A DNA stretch of 64,000 bases from positions 310,001 to 374,000 of the forward strand of contig NZ_JAHUXH010000002.1 in the NCBI RefSeq assembly GCF_019219825.1, read 5' to 3'. Position 1 is the stretch's first letter. Each line of letters begins with the position of its first letter. A program made the translations under genes and the position numbers. Source of the DNA: Streptomyces sp. TRM70350 (GTDB lineage: Bacteria; Actinomycetota; Actinomycetes; Streptomycetales; Streptomycetaceae). The notes under the pieces were generated by a model that saw nothing but the letters and a program-made list of their open reading frames with translations, made no database searches and had not been told where the DNA came from. Shown here piece after piece: positions 34,536 to 42,792 of this stretch.

Positions 34536-35900
34536 ATGACGCCTTCTCCCGGGCAAGCTCCCGCCGACCTCATCATCACCGGATGCACCGTCCTCGTGCA
34601 CGACGATCAAGAGCGGATCGGGTTCGAGGAGAACGCCGCGGTCGTCGTGCGAAGGGGAGTCGTCGAGTCCGTCACCACCGCCGAGGCCGTACGGCACCTG
34701 CCCGCCGTCGAGCGCATCGAGGCCGCCGGACAGGTCGCCCTCCCGGGGCTCGTCAACTGCCACACCCACGCCCCCATGGTCGCCCTGCGCGGCCTCGCCG
34801 AGGATCTGCCCACCGAGGCGTGGTTCAACGACGTCGTCTGGCCCGTCGAGTCCAACCTCACGGAGAAGGACGTGGAGTTGGGCGCGCGCCTCGCCTGCGC
34901 CGAGATGATCCGGGGCGGCGTCACCTGCTTCGCCGACCACTACTTCACGATGGACGCGGTGGCCGCCGTCGTCGAGGAGTGCGGGATGCGCGCCCATCTG
35001 GGCGAGGCCTACTTCTCCTCGCAGGGGGCTCAAGGGCGGGAGCGCAGTCTCGACTTCGCGCTACGGCACCGGGGGCGCGCAGGTGGCCGTATCACCACCG
35101 CCCTCGCTCCGCACGCCCCCTACACCGTCGACGACGCCGACCTCGCCGCCACCGCCGACCTCGCCCGCGCCCACGGTCTTCCCGTGCACCTCCACGCCGC
35201 CGAGAACCGCGACCAGACCGACACCAGTCTCGCCCGCCACGGCGTCACCCCCATCGAGGTCCTGGAACGCACCGGACTGCTCGACACCGACCTCCTCATC
35301 GCGCACGGCACCGGCATCATCGACCGGGACCTGCCCCTGCTGGAACGCGCGGGCGGTCGGATCGCCGTCGCCACCGCGCCCCGCGGCTATCTGAAGTTCG
35401 GCTGGCCCACCACCACACCGGTGCGCGCCCTGCGCGCCATCGGCGTCCCCGTCGGACTCGCCACCGACGGCGCCGCCTCCAACAACTCCCTCGACGTGTG
35501 GGAGTCGATGGCGCTCACCGCCCTGATCCAGAAGTCGACCGAGGGCGATCCGCGCTGGCTGACCGCACGTCAGGCCCTGCATCACGCCACACTGCAGAGC
35601 GCCCGCGCGGTCGGCCTGGGCGACACCATCGGCTCCCTCGCACCGGGCCGGCGCGCCGACATCGTCCTCGTCGACCTCACCGGCCCGCACACCCAGCCCG
35701 TGCACGACCTCGCCGCGACCCTGGTGCACAGCGCCCGTTCCTCCGATGTGCGCACGACCGTCGTCGACGGGCGGGTCCTGATGCGCGACCGGGAGCTGCT
35801 GACGCTGGACGTGAGCGCGGTCGTACGGGAGTTGGGTGAACGCATGCCCGCGCTGGTGGACCGGAGCCATGGGCGCCGTGTCCAGGAGTACGGCACCTGA
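34536..35900 (+). CDS. Amidohydrolase of the MtaD/SsnA/TrzN type
   Basis: This 454-aa metal-dependent deaminase/hydrolase has the first metal motif NCHTHAPM (about 74-81), the lid-like ALRGLAEDLPTEAW, PHAPYTVDDAD, the metal His in LHLHAAEN-type context (VHLHAAEN), HGTGI, and the catalytic Asp in LATDGAASNNSLDVWE. The C-terminal GSLAPGRRADIVLVDL rebuilds the composite beta-sandwich. Such enzymes deaminate 5'-methylthioadenosine, S-adenosylhomocysteine, guanine or triazines. HAAEN and SNNSLDVWE favour the adenosine-type MtaD group. GTG 34533 directly precedes ATG 34536; ATG is preferred. Confidence 0.88.
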   Translation: MTPSPGQAPADLIITGCTVLVHDDQERIGFEENAAVVVRRGVVESVTTAEAVRHLPAVERIEAAGQVALPGLVNCHTHAPMVALRGLAEDLPTEAWFNDVVWPVESNLTEKDVELGARLACAEMIRGGVTCFADHYFTMDAVAAVVEECGMRAHLGEAYFSSQGAQGRERSLDFALRHRGRAGGRITTALAPHAPYTVDDADLAATADLARAHGLPVHLHAAENRDQTDTSLARHGVTPIEVLERTGLLDTDLLIAHGTGIIDRDLPLLERAGGRIAVATAPRGYLKFGWPTTTPVRALRAIGVPVGLATDGAASNNSLDVWESMALTALIQKSTEGDPRWLTARQALHHATLQSARAVGLGDTIGSLAPGRRADIVLVDLTGPHTQPVHDLAATLVHSARSSDVRTTVVDGRVLMRDRELLTLDVSAVVRELGERMPALVDRSHGRRVQEYGT

Positions 35901-36020
35901 GGCGAGGCCCTCGGTGACCGGCACCTGGACACCCCTCCCAAGAATCTTCGTGGAACCGCGATGAGTTCCACCCCGTCCATCGGTCACCACCCGCAACGGG
36001 ACCGTCGCACAGGAGGGGCC

Positions 36021-36710
36021 ATGTCGCTTCCGGAGATCGCCTCGCGTGAGGAGTGGCGCAGGGCGCGTCAGGAACTGCTGGTCAAGGAGAAGGCGGCCAC
36101 ACGCGCGCGGGACGCGCTCAACGCCGAGCGGCGGCGGCTGCCGATGGTGGAGGTCGACACGGAGTACGTGTTCGAAGGAGGCGACGGAAAAGCCACCCTG
36201 CTCGACCTCTTCGAGGGGCGGCACCAGCTGGTCGTCCACCACTTCATGTTCGCGCCCGAGGGGGAGACCGGCTGCCCCGGCTGCTCGGCGTTCCTCGACC
36301 AGGTCGGGCAGCTGGCGCATCTGCACGCGCGCGGGACGACGTTCGCGGCCGTCTCCAGGGCGCCGTACACCAGGATTCTGCCGTTCAAGGCGCGGATGGG
36401 CTGGACGCTGCCCTGGTACTCGTCGTACGGCGACGACTTCAACCGCGACTTCGAGGCGACCCTGGAGCAGGAGGGGCAACTCGTCGAGCGGCCGGGCGTG
36501 AGCTGCTTCCTGCGGGAGAGGGACCGGGTGTTCCACACCTACTCGACGTACGGGCGCGGGCTGGACGGGCTCGGCTCGACCACCAGCTTCCTGGACCTCA
36601 CAGCGCTGGGCCGGCAGGAGGAGTGGGAGGGACCCAAGGGGCGCGCGTCGGCCTTCGGCGCGCCCGCGGGCAGTGAGCGGATCCGTTATCACGACGAGTA
36701 CGAGGAGTGA
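36021..36710 (+). CDS. DUF899 thioredoxin-like protein
   Basis: This 229-aa DUF899 protein starts at ATG 36021, eight bases after AGGAGGGG. Diagnostic segments are SREEWRRARQELLVKEKA, FEGRHQLVVHHFMF, TGCPGCSAFLDQVG (a CPGC motif in the thioredoxin-like active-site position), MGWTLPWYSS and REGD-type C-terminal SCFLRERDRVFHTYSTYGRGLD followed by FLDLTALGRQEEW. The family is predicted to be a redox enzyme of thioredoxin fold, with unknown substrate. The neighbours give no further clue. Confidence 0.92.
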   Translation: MSLPEIASREEWRRARQELLVKEKAATRARDALNAERRRLPMVEVDTEYVFEGGDGKATLLDLFEGRHQLVVHHFMFAPEGETGCPGCSAFLDQVGQLAHLHARGTTFAAVSRAPYTRILPFKARMGWTLPWYSSYGDDFNRDFEATLEQEGQLVERPGVSCFLRERDRVFHTYSTYGRGLDGLGSTTSFLDLTALGRQEEWEGPKGRASAFGAPAGSERIRYHDEYEE

Positions 36711-36866
36711 AGCGGAGGGTAACGGTAAACGCGGAGACGATCAGAGGCTCCTCACTTTTGACGGTGAACGAGTGTCAACTACGTCTCAGTCGCGTCACTT
36801 GGCGAGGCGATTTTCCTTCGGAAGGCGTTAACTCCTACAAGTACGACGCTTTTCTGGAGGTGCAGG

Positions 36867-37043
36867 ATGGTGAACGGGCGAATGGTGCTCGAACGCTTTC
36901 CCGCGGGCGGGCCGCGAGGGTCGTGGCCCGCGGAGGAGTTCGCGCAGGCGCGCCGGTCGGAGGGCCTGCCCGCCGAGGTCGTGATGGACCTCGCGACGGA
37001 CACGTTCCTGGTGATCGTCCGGGGTGGCGACGGCACGGAGTGA
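36867..37043 (+). CDS. Small conserved-looking hypothetical protein
   Basis: This 58-aa protein (MVNGRMVLERFPAGG...) has a clear ribosome-binding site (CTGGAGG, eight bases before ATG 36867). It contains GSWPAEEFAQARRSEG and ends in a hydrophobic strand EVVMDLATDTFLVIVRG. The strand order suggests a compact alpha/beta protein. I recall similar small proteins in Streptomyces but no function. It ends six bases before the stop of the convergent ABC transporter gene. The 150 bp upstream are less GC-rich than the surroundings and probably hold its promoter. Confidence 0.7.
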   Translation: MVNGRMVLERFPAGGPRGSWPAEEFAQARRSEGLPAEVVMDLATDTFLVIVRGGDGTE

Positions 37044-37049
37044 GCAGGG

Positions 37050-38993
37050 TCAGCCCGCCTTCGGCGCGGGCGCCCGCATCACGAACTGCTGCGCCTGCAG
37101 CCCGTACAGCTCCGCGTAGACGCCGCCCTTGGCGAGCAGTTCCTCCGGAGGTCCCGATTCCACGAGCTTCCCCTCGTCCAGGACGTGCACCAGGTCCGCA
37201 TGGCGTACGGACGCCAGCCGATGGGTGATGAGTACGACCGTCTGGCCGGTCCCGGCCAGAGCACGGATCTTGTCGAAGACCTCCAGCTCGGCCCGGGCGT
37301 CCAGGGCGGCCGTCGGCTCGTCCACGATCAGGATGCCGCCCCGCCGGTACGCCGCCCGGGCGATGCCGAGCCGCTGCCACTGCCCGCCGGACAGCTCGTG
37401 CCCGCCGCTGAAGTTGCGGGCCAGCAGCGTGTCCAGACCGCGCGGCAGATCCGCGACCACGTCCTCGGCGCCCGCCTCGGCGATCGCCGCCGTCAGCCGA
37501 TCCTCGGCCACCGGCACCGAGGGACGGCCCACGGCGATGTTCACCCGGGCGGTGAACGGCCACCGCTTGAAGTCCTGCGCCACCATCGCGATCCGCTCGG
37601 CCAGCAGATGCCGGTCCGCGGTCGCCGCGTCGACGCCGTCCCACAGGATCCGGCCCCGGTCCGGCTTGTACAGCCCGGCGAGCAGCTTGACCAGGGTGGT
37701 CTTGCCGGAGCCGTTCTCGCCGACCAGCGCGATGATCCGGCCGATCGGCAGCGTCAGGGAGACGTCGTCGAGCGCGGGGCGGGTGGCGTCACCCGGGTAG
37801 CTGAACGTGACGTTCTCGAAGCGGATCTCGCGCGGATTCTCCGGCAGGGCCGCGCCGCCGACCGGAATCGCACGTTCGGCGGCCTCGACGTAGAGACGCT
37901 CCAGATCGCCGACGAACAAGGCCTCCTCATGCAGCTGGTTGATCTCCAGAACGAGCGTCTCCAGGCTCGCGGAGCCGGTCCGGATCGCGATCACGGCCGT
38001 GCCCGCCACCGCCAGCGACATCGTCCCCGAGAGCAGCAGACCGCCCAGCGTGGCGTACGTCGACACCGTCGCGAGGCCCGTCCAGGCCGCCGCGATCAGG
38101 CCGGTCCGCGCCGCGAGCCGCGCCAGCCGGGCCTGCTCCGCCTCCGCCGCCTCCGACATCGCGCGGAAGTGCCGCAGCAGGAACGGGCCCACGCCGTGCA
38201 AGCGGATCTCCGGCGCCGCCCCCGGCTCCGTCAGCAGGGAGCTGATCAGGTGGCCCGCGCGCGCGTGCTGCACCCAGGTGTGGAACGACGCGTAGTGGCG
38301 CCGGGCGTTCGTCAGCGCGCTCCACGCACTGGGCAGCGTCATCGTCACCAGCATCGGCAGCAGCAGCGGATGCAGCACCGTGAGCACGCCGGCCGCCGCG
38401 ACCAGCGAGATCATGGCGTTCACCACCCGTGTGCCGTACATGATCATCCGGCGGGCCGAGGAGGCGCCGTACTGCGCGGTGTCCAGCAGTTTGTGGAAGG
38501 CGTGGTCCTCGATCGCCGCGAGCTCGACGGCAGCGGCCCGCTCCAGGTACAGCTCGGTCGCGACGCGCTCCACCTTCGGCTCCAGCCGGCCGGTGGCGTA
38601 CGTCGACGCCGCCCGCAGCAGCGCGCCGAGCAGCAGGACGACGGCGATGGCGACCAGCGCGGGGACGGCGCCGCGCAGCCGGTCCTCGATCGGGCCGGCG
38701 CCCATCAGCCGACTCAGCACGCTGTTCACCGCGAACAGGCTCACCGCCTGTGCCACGCCCCGGCCCGCCTCGGCCGCCAGCACCATCCGCGCGGCAGCGC
38801 GGTCGGCGTGCCGGGCCAGCCGCAGGCTGGAGGCGAGCAGGGCGGGCATCCGCGTGATCATGGCCCGGAAGGTGAGCTCCAGGAAGGCGTCCGAGTGCTG
38901 GTTCCAGCCCATGTCGTAGCGCAGCGGTCCGCCGAAGAGCAGCCGCTCCGACTCGGACACCTCCGGCTCGCCCGAGCCACCCTTCGTCCCCAC
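37050..38993 (-). CDS. ABC exporter, fused permease and ATPase
   Basis: This 647-aa half-transporter starts at GTG 38993, with GGGAGG six bases upstream; an in-frame GTG lies 33 bp further up. Residues ~30-350 form the membrane domain, with hydrophobic helices such as AVSLFAVNSVLSRLMG, LVAIAVVLLLGALLRAAS and MISLVAAAGVLTVLHPLLLPML. The nucleotide-binding domain has Walker A GENGSGKTTL, Q-loop AQDFK, signature LSGGQWQRLG, Walker B ILIVDEPTAALD and the H-loop THRL. The type is MsbA/LagD-like export. The cargo is unknown, and no peptide or biosynthetic gene is adjacent. It should act as a homodimer. Confidence 0.92.
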   Translation of the reverse strand: MGTKGGSGEPEVSESERLLFGGPLRYDMGWNQHSDAFLELTFRAMITRMPALLASSLRLARHADRAAARMVLAAEAGRGVAQAVSLFAVNSVLSRLMGAGPIEDRLRGAVPALVAIAVVLLLGALLRAASTYATGRLEPKVERVATELYLERAAAVELAAIEDHAFHKLLDTAQYGASSARRMIMYGTRVVNAMISLVAAAGVLTVLHPLLLPMLVTMTLPSAWSALTNARRHYASFHTWVQHARAGHLISSLLTEPGAAPEIRLHGVGPFLLRHFRAMSEAAEAEQARLARLAARTGLIAAAWTGLATVSTYATLGGLLLSGTMSLAVAGTAVIAIRTGSASLETLVLEINQLHEEALFVGDLERLYVEAAERAIPVGGAALPENPREIRFENVTFSYPGDATRPALDDVSLTLPIGRIIALVGENGSGKTTLVKLLAGLYKPDRGRILWDGVDAATADRHLLAERIAMVAQDFKRWPFTARVNIAVGRPSVPVAEDRLTAAIAEAGAEDVVADLPRGLDTLLARNFSGGHELSGGQWQRLGIARAAYRRGGILIVDEPTAALDARAELEVFDKIRALAGTGQTVVLITHRLASVRHADLVHVLDEGKLVESGPPEELLAKGGVYAELYGLQAQQFVMRAPAPKAG

Positions 38994-39072
38994 CGTCTGC
39001 CTCCCCCGAACCCGCGCGAAGGCCACTATCGCGGGACGGCCGGTGACTGGGCAGGGCGCGGGGTGGGGGTGG

Positions 39073-39164
39073 CTTGCGCCGGGTGTGTTCGCGGGGTGAT
39101 GCGCTGGGGGGTGGGGGCTTGCGCCGGGTGTGCGCGCTGGAGGATGGGGTTTGCGCCGGGTGTG
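39073..39164. repeat. Three dispersed copies of a 15-bp repeat
   Basis: TTGCGCCGGGTGTG with its preceding base occurs at 39073-39087, 39118-39132 and 39150-39164, separated by GGGGTG-rich spacers. The copies lie in the ~315-bp gap between the ABC exporter start and the 3' end of the next minus-strand gene. No coding sequence is supported in this gap. Confidence 0.7.
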
Positions 39165-39220
39165 CGCGCCGGGCGGTGGGGCTTGGGCGGCCTGTACGGC
39201 CGTAGCGCAGGAGCCTTCCC

Positions 39221-39310
39221 GCTGCGGAGCCGTGCCGCGGAGTCGGACCGCGGAGTCGTGCCGCGGAGTCGGACCGCGGAGTCGGACCGCGGAGTCGGAC
39301 CGCGGAGCCC
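39221..39310. repeat. Seven-copy tandem repeat with 13-bp unit
   Basis: The unit (A/G)CCGCGGAGTCG(G/T) is repeated seven times with few changes (39221-39233, 39234-39246, 39247-39259, 39260-39272, 39273-39285, 39286-39298, 39299-39310). The last unit runs directly into the stop codon (TAG on the minus strand, 39310-39312) of the following gene. The CCGCGG core is self-complementary, so the array can form alternative hairpins and could influence the 3' end of that transcript. Confidence 0.85.
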
Positions 39311-39747
39311 TACGCGGTGACCGGCCGTGACCAGCTCGGCGTTGTGCCCATGAGGCGGCACAGGGCCAGGTAGAGCGGGATCGGTGGGGTGTAGGGGAGG
39401 GTGCCGTCGGGGCGGTGGATGAGGCGGGGGGCCTCGGGGACGACCGCGCCGGTGGCGTAGCGCGCGGGCGCGGGCCACTCCAGTGCGTAGTCCGAGTCGG
39501 ACGGGACCAGCCACCACCAGTGCGCGTCGTCGGCGTACACGCACCCCACGCGCGGGAGGCGGGGCAGCACGAGCGGACCGAAGCGGGCGGGTACCTGCAC
39601 CGCGTCGCAGCCCAGCGGGGCCGTCATACCGTCGGGCACGGACAGCCGCAGCGGCGGTACGTCCGCCCTGCGCAGCCCGCGGCTGAGGCGAACGAGCGTG
39701 TCGAGGGCGAGGACCTGTCCGCCACCGGAGGCAGCCGTCACACCCAT
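39310..39747 (-). CDS. Hypothetical protein coupled to HATPase gene
   Basis: This 145-aa protein starts MGVTAASGGGQVLALD. It has a conserved-looking, Trp/Pro-rich core (VGCVYADDAHWWWLVPSDSDYALEWP, with LPYTPPIPLYLALCRLMG near the end). No family name comes to mind; similar proteins are encoded beside HATPase regulators in Streptomyces. The start lies inside the end of the HATPase gene (10-bp overlap, ATGGGTGTGA), and a GTG six bases later is an alternative. A cytoplasmic partner of the HATPase is the simplest inference. The stop codon abuts a 13-bp repeat array. Confidence 0.75.
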   Translation of the reverse strand: MGVTAASGGGQVLALDTLVRLSRGLRRADVPPLRLSVPDGMTAPLGCDAVQVPARFGPLVLPRLPRVGCVYADDAHWWWLVPSDSDYALEWPAPARYATGAVVPEAPRLIHRPDGTLPYTPPIPLYLALCRLMGTTPSWSRPVTA

Positions 39748-40361
39748 TCGGTCCCCGTCCCACCGCGCGTCGGGCGGCACGCGCGCGCGTGCGCCTCGTC
39801 GTCGTCCTCGTCCGAGCCGTCGGACGGACCCGGCTTGGGGCGGGCACCCCAGCCGAGGTCGCCGCGGGGCGCATCGGCCTGGCGCGGCAGCTCGGCCCAG
39901 ACCAGCAGGCCGGGGCCGTGCTCCTGGGCGCCCCAGGCGTGCGACAGCGCGTCGACGAGGAGCAGTCCCCTCCCGTGCTCCTCCTCGGGCCTGCTCGGGG
40001 ACGGGTGCGGATCACCCGCGGCGCACCCCTGGTCACGCACGGCTATGCGCACCACGTCGTCGCCGTCGTGCAGCTCGCAGACGACGACATCGCTCCCGGT
40101 GTGCAGGATCGCGTTGGTGACCAGCTCCGACACCACCAGTGCGGCCGTGTCGCAGGTGTCCTCGCACACCGCCCAGCCGTTCAGCCGGGTCCGCGTCAGG
40201 CGTCTGGCCTGCGCGGGAGAACCCGGGTGTGCGGCCAGTTCGAAGCGGAACCGGCGCTCGGCGGGGGACCCCGAGGGGCCGACTGCCGCTGCTGCACCGA
40301 GGCCGGACCGGCCTGTGGCGGCGTCTGTTCCTAAGGGCGCGGACGGAATCACGCTTGCCAC
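39738..40361 (-). CDS. HATPase_c regulatory protein (RsbW-like)
   Basis: This 207-aa protein has a single GHKL ATPase domain: N box VVSELVTNAILHTGSD, acidic G1 strand VRIAVRDQG and G2 box EHGRGLLLVDALSHAWGA. The C-terminus is acidic and low in complexity (DGSDEDDDEAH). GTG 40361 is chosen because the upstream frame is not conserved-looking and has stretches of poor composition. It is divergent from an XRE regulator (211 bp between starts), repeating the architecture seen at 19426-21213. It would act as an anti-sigma-type kinase or phospho-sensor. Confidence 0.85.
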   Translation of the reverse strand: MASVIPSAPLGTDAATGRSGLGAAAAVGPSGSPAERRFRFELAAHPGSPAQARRLTRTRLNGWAVCEDTCDTAALVVSELVTNAILHTGSDVVVCELHDGDDVVRIAVRDQGCAAGDPHPSPSRPEEEHGRGLLLVDALSHAWGAQEHGPGLLVWAELPRQADAPRGDLGWGARPKPGPSDGSDEDDDEAHARACRPTRGGTGTEWV

Positions 40362-40572
40362 TATCGCCCTGCCGCGAACAACTTGGCAAGTGTCACTCTG
40401 AAAATTGCAGAGTGCTGTGTGACGCGGTGAAGGGTCGTGGCACACTGCTCGCAACAGCATGTGATGCGGCGCCAGTTGAGATCCCCGGAGGTCGGCACCG
40501 GCCTTCGAATGGGTCTTCGAATGGCGCCGCTGGGCTGTCAGCATTCGGTGAGTGGGTGAGTGGAGGTGGAGT

Positions 40573-41433
40573 GTGAGCGAGCCGCGGTCGGCACCGACGG
40601 TCGGCCAGGTCGTCCTCGGTCGGCGCCTGCTCGACCTGCGTGAACGCGCCGGCCTCAAACGGGAGGAAGCCGCCCGTGTCCTGCGCGTCGCCCCCGCCAC
40701 CATCCGCCGTATGGAGACGGCGGAGGTCGCCCTCAAGATCCCGTACGTCCAACTGCTCCTGAAGGCCTACGGCGTCCCCGACGACGAGGCCGACGCCTTC
40801 GTCCAACTGGCCGAGGAGGCCAACAAACCCGGCTGGTGGCAGCGGTTCCACGACATCCTGCCCGGCTGGTTCTCGATGTACGTCAGCCTGGAGGGTGCCG
40901 CCTCCCTCATCCGCAGCTACGAACCCCACTTCGTGCCCGGACTCCTGCAGACCGAGGACTACGCGCGCGGTGTCCTGACATCGGGCGCCGTCGGCCAGGC
41001 CCGGCCCGAGGACATCGAGCGACACGTCGCCCTGCGTATGCGACGCCAGGAACTGCTCATCCGTCAGGACGCACCCAGGGTGTGGGCCGTGATGGACGAG
41101 ACCGTGCTGCGCCGCCCGGTCGGCGGCCCGGAGGTGATGCGTGCCCAGATCGAAAGACTGCTCGACGCCACGAAGCTGCCCCATGTGACGTTGCAGGTCG
41201 TCCCGTTCGCCACGGGGCCGCACCCCGGCACGTACGGGCCCTTCGTGCTGTTCCGATTCGCCGTGCCCGAGCTTCCGGACATGGTCTACAGCGAGTACCT
41301 GACCGGCGCCGTCTACCTGGACGCGCGCGCAGAGGTGGCGACTCACCTCGAGGTCATGGACCGCATGGCGGCGCAGGCCGCTACGGCACATCGCACGAAG
41401 GAGATCCTTGAGGATCTCCGCAAGGAGCTGTGA
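40573..41433 (+). CDS. XRE-family regulator with DUF5753 domain
   Basis: This 286-aa regulator starts at GTG 40573, a few bases after GGAGGTGGA. The N-terminal HTH reads LLDLRERAGLKREEAARVLRVAPATIRRMET. DUF5753 follows, with FVPGLLQTEDYARGVL, WAVMDETVLRRPVGGPEV and LPHVTLQVVPF. The protein ends exactly one base before the DUF397 gene starts. It belongs with the divergent HATPase as a second abaA/whiJ-type module. Confidence 0.92.
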   Translation: MSEPRSAPTVGQVVLGRRLLDLRERAGLKREEAARVLRVAPATIRRMETAEVALKIPYVQLLLKAYGVPDDEADAFVQLAEEANKPGWWQRFHDILPGWFSMYVSLEGAASLIRSYEPHFVPGLLQTEDYARGVLTSGAVGQARPEDIERHVALRMRRQELLIRQDAPRVWAVMDETVLRRPVGGPEVMRAQIERLLDATKLPHVTLQVVPFATGPHPGTYGPFVLFRFAVPELPDMVYSEYLTGAVYLDARAEVATHLEVMDRMAAQAATAHRTKEILEDLRKEL

Positions 41434-41709
41434 ATGGATCGCATCACGTCCCAGCCCAGGCCGCGGGTCCGCGCCGAGCGGATCTACAACGGCATGCCCG
41501 CCCGGGAGCTGGGCAGCGAGGGCTGGCACAAGCCGTGGAGCGGCGGCAACGGGGGCAACTGCCTGGAGGCGATGAAGCTCGCCGACGGCCGTATCGCCGT
41601 GCGGCAGTCCACCGACCCGGACGGGCCGGCGCTGATCTACACCTCCGACGAGATGACGGCGTTCATCGAGGGTGCGAAGGCGGGGGAAGCGGACTTCCTG
41701 TTGTCCTGA
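41434..41709 (+). CDS. DUF397 protein
   Basis: This 91-aa DUF397 protein (WHKPWSGGNGGNCLEAMKLADGRIAVRQSTDPDGPALIYTSDEMTAFIEGAK in outline) carries ~25 extra N-terminal residues compared with the short members. It directly follows the XRE regulator (TGA 41431-41433, ATG 41434) and is co-translated with it. It is the expected small partner of the regulator. Confidence 0.92.
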   Translation: MDRITSQPRPRVRAERIYNGMPARELGSEGWHKPWSGGNGGNCLEAMKLADGRIAVRQSTDPDGPALIYTSDEMTAFIEGAKAGEADFLLS

Positions 41710-41854
41710 CCGATGTTGACTCGTTGACGTACTCTTCGTGCTCTGTCTTTGTGGCTCAACTTCCTTACTTTGGTGTTGACTTGATCGTCCATCGCATCGC
41801 ATGTCCCATCGCATGTCCCATCGCTTATCGCATCCGACGCTTACGGAGTGCCTC

Positions 41855-42643
41855 ATGACCGGGATCGACACCAGCAAGCCCCATCCGGCGCGGATGTACG
41901 ACTGGTATCTCGGCGGCAAGGACAACTACCCCGTCGACGAGGAGATGGGCCGGCAGATGCTGGCCCTGGACCCGCGCGTGCCGGTGATGGCGCGGGTCAA
42001 CCGCGCGTTCATGCACCGGGCCACGCGCTGGCTGGCCGACAACGGCGTACGGCAGTTCCTGGACATCGGCACGGGCATCCCCACCGAGCCCAACCTCCAC
42101 CAGGTCGCGCAGGCCGTCGCGCCGGACGCGCGCGTGGTCTACTGCGACAACGACCCGATCGTGCTGGCCCACGCGGCGGCCCTGCTGCGCGGCACACCCG
42201 AGGGCGTGACCGAGTACCTCCAGGCCGACGTGCGTGAACCGGCCACCATCATCGACGGGGCCAGGAAGGTCCTGGACCTCAGTCGGCCCGTGGCGCTCTC
42301 CCTCGTCGCGCTGCTGCACTTCGTCGCCGACGAGAACGGCGCGCACGAGCTGGTCGCCGAGCTGTTGTCCGAACTCCCGTCCGGCAGCTACCTGATGATG
42401 ACCCACGCCACCGCCGACTTCACGCCGGAGGAGTCGGCGGCGGCCACCGAGAAGCTCAGGGCGGCGGGCGTCACGCTGGCGTTGCGCTCGCGGGACGAGT
42501 TCGCCCGGTTCTTCGACGGGCTCGAACTGGTCGAGCCGGGCGTCGTGGTGGTGCCCGAGTGGCATCCGGAGCTGGGGGAGCCGGTGCCGGGGCAGGACGA
42601 CGGGGTGATTCCGGGGTACGGGGCGGTGGGGCGGAAGGCGTAG
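41855..42643 (+). CDS. SAM-dependent methyltransferase (DUF574 type)
   Basis: This 262-aa protein belongs to the actinobacterial SAM-methyltransferase group with the N-terminal HPARMYDWYLGGKDNYPVDE signature. Motif I is QFLDIGTGIPTEPN, motif II VVYCDNDPIV, then VALSLVALLHFV (motif IV) and SYLMMTHATADF. The group's substrate is not established. ATG 41855 follows ACGGAG. Two head-to-tail 12-bp copies (TCGCATGTCCCA, 41797-41820) and AT-richer DNA precede it. It sits 145 bp after the DUF397 gene on the same strand, a common neighbourhood for this family. Confidence 0.9.
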   Translation: MTGIDTSKPHPARMYDWYLGGKDNYPVDEEMGRQMLALDPRVPVMARVNRAFMHRATRWLADNGVRQFLDIGTGIPTEPNLHQVAQAVAPDARVVYCDNDPIVLAHAAALLRGTPEGVTEYLQADVREPATIIDGARKVLDLSRPVALSLVALLHFVADENGAHELVAELLSELPSGSYLMMTHATADFTPEESAAATEKLRAAGVTLALRSRDEFARFFDGLELVEPGVVVVPEWHPELGEPVPGQDDGVIPGYGAVGRKA

Positions 42644-42755
42644 CGGCTGTGTGGCGCGGGGCGGTGGGGTAGCGGCTGCGTGGTCGGGGGGCGGTAGGGG
42701 TAGCGGCTGTGTGGCGCGGTGGGTGATAGGCGGTAGGCGTAGCGGCTGGGTGGCT
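42640..42755. repeat. Imperfect repeat downstream of the methyltransferase gene
   Basis: GTAGCGGCTG followed by N-GTGG occurs at 42640, 42669, 42700 and 42739 (spacing 29, 31, 39), within GGGGCGGTAGGG-type sequence. The first copy contains the methyltransferase stop codon. The array fills most of the 149-bp gap between convergent genes. It has no coding potential and no clear terminator. Confidence 0.7.
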
Positions 42756-42792
42756 CGGTCGTGCGGTGCGTAAGCGTTTACGTCCACGGCGT

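Noticed and set aside
35061..36692. 543-codon minus-strand open frame over the amidohydrolase and DUF899 genes
   Set aside because: It spans two well-defined plus-strand genes and shows no family resemblance.
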